Source: Candidatus Thorarchaeota archaeon (GTDB lineage: Archaea > Asgardarchaeota > Thorarchaeia > Thorarchaeales > Thorarchaeaceae). Taken from it: a stretch of DNA of 9,247 nucleotides. Shown piece after piece: positions 6,799 through 9,247 of the stretch. Made by a program: the position numbers and the translations under genes. The DNA lies in the NCBI GenBank assembly GCA_020355105.1, contig CP070658.1, positions 1,605,846-1,615,092 of the forward strand, read 5' to 3'. The notes beneath the pieces were generated by a model. It was not told the DNA's origin. It ran no database searches and saw nothing but the letters and a program-made list of their open reading frames with translations. Position 1 is the first letter of the stretch. Every line of letters starts with the position of its first letter.

Positions 6799-7791
6799 TC
6801 ATGTGGTCTTACCTATCATCTTCATACCGTGCTTCTTATTCCTGACGATTATCTCAACGACCTTCGGATGTGGAAATCCGGTCGACTCAGCAATCTCCTG
6901 TGTCGTTCTAGTGCCGTTACAGAGTCTCAGAACCTCAAGGTCATCACTCTTCATCTTAGAGAGGTCACCTTCAAACCTAGGACACTTGACCAGCTTCCCC
7001 ATTACCACTTCTGGAGCCACTTTCTCCTCTTTTGCTTCCAGAATGTCAACAATCCACTTTGATGCAGCCCACATCAGGACCTCTATAACCCGTTCATTGG
7101 ACTGGAACATTGAGTCAGATATCTGTGCCACACTATTGTTGCCATCGACGAGCATCAGGACATCGAAACCGAAGTTCTTGTGTACTTCCTTCATCTCATT
7201 GTGAAGTTCAGAGTCCAAGGTCATTGCCGCGGTGTATGTCGTTCCCCTTGTGGGAATCGTAGAAAGCTGGATGTTGAAGGAATGAAGAGGTCGATCAGGC
7301 AATGATGAAAAGGGAGTTGATTTAGGTTCAGCAACAACTGCGGATGCAGGTGCGGAGTCCACTTCTGTAGGAGTGTCTGCCGGAGTGGTTGAAGCAGCCT
7401 GCAAAGCAAGGCTCTCAAGGACCTTAAGATTCGACTCAGCCGAGTCTTCGAAATCTTCTGGGGGTGGAGGAAGCTCGGATCCCTCAAGGAGCCTAAGGAC
7501 GTTCTTGGTCTTGGCAATTGCCAGTCCTAGCTGTAACTCGTCAACATAGAGTACTGACAGAATCCAATTGTCGTCTACAGGAGAGAGGACCACCAGCCCA
7601 TTCTCTGTGTCGGTGGTCATCAGACGCAGGTCCGACTTGTAGAGGTTTATACTATCCTTGACTCTAGGGAAGAGTTCATTCGGAAATGAGAAACTGACGA
7701 AGGGGCGTCCTACCCTGGTCATCAGCGCGTAGCCAATGACTTGATCATCAAACCTTAGCCGCGAAAGAGCTCGTTCCAGTTCATCACTCAT
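6799..7791 (-). CDS. Roadblock/LC7-like domain protein with two C-terminal winged-helix-like repeats
   Basis: The 330-residue soluble protein divides into three parts. Residues about 10-103 follow a roadblock/LC7-like alternation: a helix, then IGYALMTRVGRP, a central helix, then NGLVVLSPVDDNWILSVLYV and a terminal helix. Roadblock proteins dimerise and commonly regulate small Ras-like GTPases. Residues about 104-185 are a low-complexity linker rich in P, A, S, T and E. The C-terminal part has two similar units, about 210-250 (LVDGNNSVAQIS...) and 286-326 (LCNGTRTTQEIAES...), each a G-x(2)-[ST]-x(2)-x-I-[SA] helix-turn-helix-like element followed by a V-[IV]-E-[VI] helix. These resemble small winged-helix domains. 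ATG at 7791 has GAGGTG seven bases upstream. It is the first gene of a likely three-gene cluster with the V4R proteins. The domain names rest on pattern, not on a profile search. Confidence 0.68.
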   Translation of the reverse strand: MSDELERALSRLRFDDQVIGYALMTRVGRPFVSFSFPNELFPRVKDSINLYKSDLRLMTTDTENGLVVLSPVDDNWILSVLYVDELQLGLAIAKTKNVLRLLEGSELPPPPEDFEDSAESNLKVLESLALQAASTTPADTPTEVDSAPASAVVAEPKSTPFSSLPDRPLHSFNIQLSTIPTRGTTYTAAMTLDSELHNEMKEVHKNFGFDVLMLVDGNNSVAQISDSMFQSNERVIEVLMWAASKWIVDILEAKEEKVAPEVVMGKLVKCPRFEGDLSKMKSDDLEVLRLCNGTRTTQEIAESTGFPHPKVVEIIVRNKKHGMKMIGKTT

Positions 7792-8014
7792 TCACTTGCA
7801 CCTCTTCGACACTCTGGACTGCCCGGGATCCGTCGCTCTTTGAAACTCTCAAAAGGGAGTTCTGAAAAGGATTGCGGTACGATTGCAGTTCCAGATGGCG
7901 ATTCTGATATCCATGGAAGACGAGAGGCGCAGAATGTCAGTTGAGGGGTGTGGAAAGCATTAAGTGCCCAAGCTGCACGCTGCCGCAGGACTTGAGCAGA
8001 CGAGGCGTCATATC
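7792..8014. other. Divergent intergenic region
   Basis: This 223-base stretch separates the minus-strand roadblock/V4R cluster from the plus-strand membrane protein and must hold the promoters for both. I see no convincing TATA box on either strand. It contains the dyad TTTGA-N5-TCAAA at 7839-7853, about 50 bases upstream of the roadblock-like gene, and a short open frame (7941-8018) that encodes a CPSC motif and overlaps the next start codon. No RNA gene or repeat array is visible. Confidence 0.5.
7839..7853. repeat. Short dyad TTTGA-N5-TCAAA (weak operator candidate)
   Basis: Five-base perfect arms surround AACTC, giving a 15-base dyad in the shared upstream region of the divergent genes, 48 bases from the roadblock-like start. 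Arms this short occur by chance at an appreciable rate. It is recorded only because the adjacent genes encode helix-turn-helix-like domains. Confidence 0.2.
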
Positions 8015-8578
8015 ATGAGGAATCTCTTGGGTGGGCTCACAGGATCTGTCACAGGAGCAATGTTACTTGTGGTATTGCTGGCTCCTGATCCAGCCCCCTA
8101 TCCAAGCCCGTTTGACACCGTCTGGATTCTTCTGGTTGGGTCTGAGAGCTTGCAGCAGTCCGTGCCGCACCTTCTAGATCCAAATACGACAGCTGCGTTC
8201 CTTGTTTCATGGCTAGCAATTGGGGTCATTATTGCCCCATTCTCCAAGTCCTACTGGAACGCGGTAAGGACATCTGTGTGGGTCGGCGTGATAGTCGGTA
8301 TTCTTTCACTATCATCAATCTTGGTTCTCGACCCTGCGTTCTGGGCCAGCGCCACCCGCAATTGGGATGTCGTTGTCTTGTTCAGCACTTCTATCATCGT
8401 TGGACTCCTTTCGTTAGTCGCCGCATTACCTCTAGTGAAACTCATCAGTCTGGCTCAAAGGGAAAAGAAGTTGCCTCCTCCAGAATCAATTCGGACGACA
8501 TGCGAATGTGGAGCTGTGTTCAAGTCTAGACCGATGTTATGTTCGGAATGTGGACGGCATTTCAGTGATAGAGAGTAG
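8015..8578 (+). CDS. Multi-spanning membrane protein with C-terminal zinc ribbon
   Basis: I do not recognise a named family. The 187-residue protein has about four hydrophobic segments (about 5-23, 58-75, 86-105 and 118-145). A short charged linker (REKKLPPPES) leads to a cytosolic zinc-ribbon-like tail with C163-x-C165-G and C176-x2-C179-G. The first knuckle is CxC rather than the usual CxxC. I chose ATG at 8015, which has GAGG nine bases upstream. A GTG at 7964 in the same frame would add 17 hydrophilic residues but lacks a well-spaced ribosome site. It is the only plus-strand gene here and ends 17 bases from the end of the convergent membrane-protein gene. Zinc-ribbon tails on small membrane proteins are common in archaea, but their roles are mostly unknown. 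Confidence 0.78.
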   Translation: MRNLLGGLTGSVTGAMLLVVLLAPDPAPYPSPFDTVWILLVGSESLQQSVPHLLDPNTTAAFLVSWLAIGVIIAPFSKSYWNAVRTSVWVGVIVGILSLSSILVLDPAFWASATRNWDVVVLFSTSIIVGLLSLVAALPLVKLISLAQREKKLPPPESIRTTCECGAVFKSRPMLCSECGRHFSDRE

Positions 8579-8595
8579 TGACCCTAGCATGGCGA

Positions 8596-9117
8596 CTAGC
8601 GTTCTCTCGTGATTCCGCCCCCAAGAATGCCACCGATCACGGCCGCTATGGAGGGGTACAGAGAACCGTACAGAACAGCTTGTAGCAGCACCAAAGAAGG
8701 TCCGCTGAAGAGCTGAGTGAAATCAGGAGTCTGAATGACAAAGACCAGCATCCAGGTAAGAAATGCACCCAAGACGACTGCAAAGAGGGCGGCCAGAATG
8801 CCTCCAAGGATGTCTCTCGCCAAGAGGCCAGCGACAAGACCACCTGTGCCCCATGCAAGTGCCATCAAGACTGTTGCACCCTCCGCACCACTGCCAAATA
8901 TGGTTCCAAGGCCAACTACACCAATTCCGACTGGACCGGGGTATAGGACGGTGCCCACGACTACTAACCTATTCTCCAAGTCAGGAAGTAACAGGAAGTC
9001 ATCGACAATTGTCGAAGAGATGAGGTCCTCGGGCATTATACCTCCAAGTGTGAGAATCACAAAAGCTATCGCAAATGCTGTGATTAATCCGACGAAAGTA
9101 CCAAGCGTTTGCCCCAT
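8596..9117 (-). CDS. Small glycine-rich multi-spanning membrane protein
   Basis: I do not recognise a family. The 173-residue protein is almost wholly hydrophobic, with likely membrane segments at about 6-28, 50-73, 78-100, 104-128 and 145-168. The segments are rich in Gly and Ala, including GTGGLVAGLLARDILGGILA (90-109), where an RD pair interrupts two hydrophobic runs. It ends in the basic tail TRER. The start is ATG at 9117, ten bases after a full AGGAGG. An upstream in-frame GTG at 9195 or ATG at 9177 would put a TATA box inside the coding region, so both are unlikely. The gene converges with the zinc-ribbon membrane protein gene and has its own promoter. Confidence 0.75.
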   Translation of the reverse strand: MGQTLGTFVGLITAFAIAFVILTLGGIMPEDLISSTIVDDFLLLPDLENRLVVVGTVLYPGPVGIGVVGLGTIFGSGAEGATVLMALAWGTGGLVAGLLARDILGGILAALFAVVLGAFLTWMLVFVIQTPDFTQLFSGPSLVLLQAVLYGSLYPSIAAVIGGILGGGITRER

Positions 9118-9127
9118 GGGTGGTGGT

Positions 9128-9133
9128 CCTCCT
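9128..9133 (-). promoter_or_regulatory. Strong ribosome-binding site AGGAGG
   Basis: The six bases read AGGAGG on the minus strand and end ten bases before the ATG at 9117. This site decides the start of the Gly-rich membrane protein against the longer in-frame alternatives at 9177 and 9195. Confidence 0.7.
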
Positions 9134-9166
9134 ATTCGTGCTTCTGTGGTCTTCTTAGTCTGTGTT

Positions 9167-9174
9167 CTTTTATA
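9167..9174 (-). promoter_or_regulatory. TATA box upstream of the Gly-rich membrane protein
   Basis: TATAAAAG on the minus strand matches an archaeal TATA element well. A transcription start about 25 bases downstream (near 9145) leaves room for the AGGAGG site at 9133-9128 and the ATG at 9117, giving a leader of roughly 25-30 bases. No clear purine-rich BRE precedes it. Confidence 0.55.
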
Positions 9175-9213
9175 CATATGCTCGATGGTCTGCACCTGCG
9201 GCTTCTATTCATC

Positions 9214-9240
9214 TGTGGACAACTAACAATGAGGTCCACA
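9214..9240. repeat. Perfect 7-bp inverted repeat upstream of the TATA box
   Basis: TGTGGAC (9214-9220) and GTCCACA (9234-9240) are perfect reverse complements with a 13-base spacer. The dyad lies about 40 bases upstream of the TATA box at 9167-9174, where an archaeal activator would bind. It could instead belong to a gene beyond the window edge. Confidence 0.4.
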
Positions 9241-9247
9241 CATTCTA

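Noticed and set aside
7964..8014. GTG start adding 17 residues to the zinc-ribbon membrane protein
   Set aside because: No well-spaced ribosome site precedes it, and the residues are hydrophilic and featureless. It is kept as an alternative, not the main call.
8579..8595. Shared bidirectional terminator between the convergent genes
   Set aside because: The 17-base gap has no T-tract and no convincing hairpin.
8735..9226. A 163-codon plus-strand open frame
   Set aside because: It lies antisense to the Gly-rich membrane protein, crosses that gene's promoter and ribosome site, and encodes a Pro/Arg/Thr-rich sequence with no domain pattern. It is an out-of-frame shadow.
1..9247. CRISPR array, tRNA or rRNA gene, insertion sequence or integrase
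   Set aside because: No regularly spaced repeats, no cloverleaf-like segments, no transposase or recombinase motifs and no terminal repeats were seen on either strand.

Overview
The window looks archaeal. It carries a class I lysyl-tRNA synthetase, archaeal-type Shine-Dalgarno sites (GGTGA, GAGGTG, AGGAGG), a TATA box at a plausible distance from one gene, membrane-anchored tandem winged-helix regulators, and V4R/TRAPP-like and roadblock-like small proteins. Moderate GC (roughly the high forties by eye) together with a roadblock gene next to TRAPP/V4R genes would fit an Asgard archaeon such as a Thorarchaeia-type lineage. That placement is an inference from gene content, not something the sequence proves.

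Layout. Almost everything is on the minus strand and reads right to left. A small Gly-rich multi-spanning membrane protein (8596-9117, minus) has its own TATA box and converges on the only plus-strand gene, a membrane protein with a C-terminal zinc ribbon (8015-8578). Across a divergent intergenic region comes a three-gene cluster: a roadblock-like protein fused to two winged-helix-like repeats (6799-7791), a five-cysteine V4R/TRAPP-like protein (6306-6770) and a second V4R-like protein (5695-6243). Next are a membrane-anchored tandem winged-helix regulator (4812-5615) and an ABC exporter-type pair, a LolD/MacB-like ATPase (3956-4705) overlapping an FtsX-fold permease (2113-3963) by 8 bases. 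Class I LysRS (397-2064) follows, and the 5' part of a CDP-alcohol phosphatidyltransferase gene runs off the left edge (1-323).

How the genes may work together. The roadblock and V4R cluster reads as a cytosolic sensing and regulatory module: small-molecule or partner-binding domains plus DNA-binding-like repeats. The membrane-anchored regulator lies directly upstream of the ABC pair and is the natural candidate to control it. LysRS and the phospholipid head-group transferase are housekeeping genes at the downstream end. Perfect inverted repeats sit at four informative places: over the lysK stop codon, upstream of the membrane-anchored regulator, in the divergent region, and upstream of the TATA box at the right edge. 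No mobile element, CRISPR array or RNA gene was seen.
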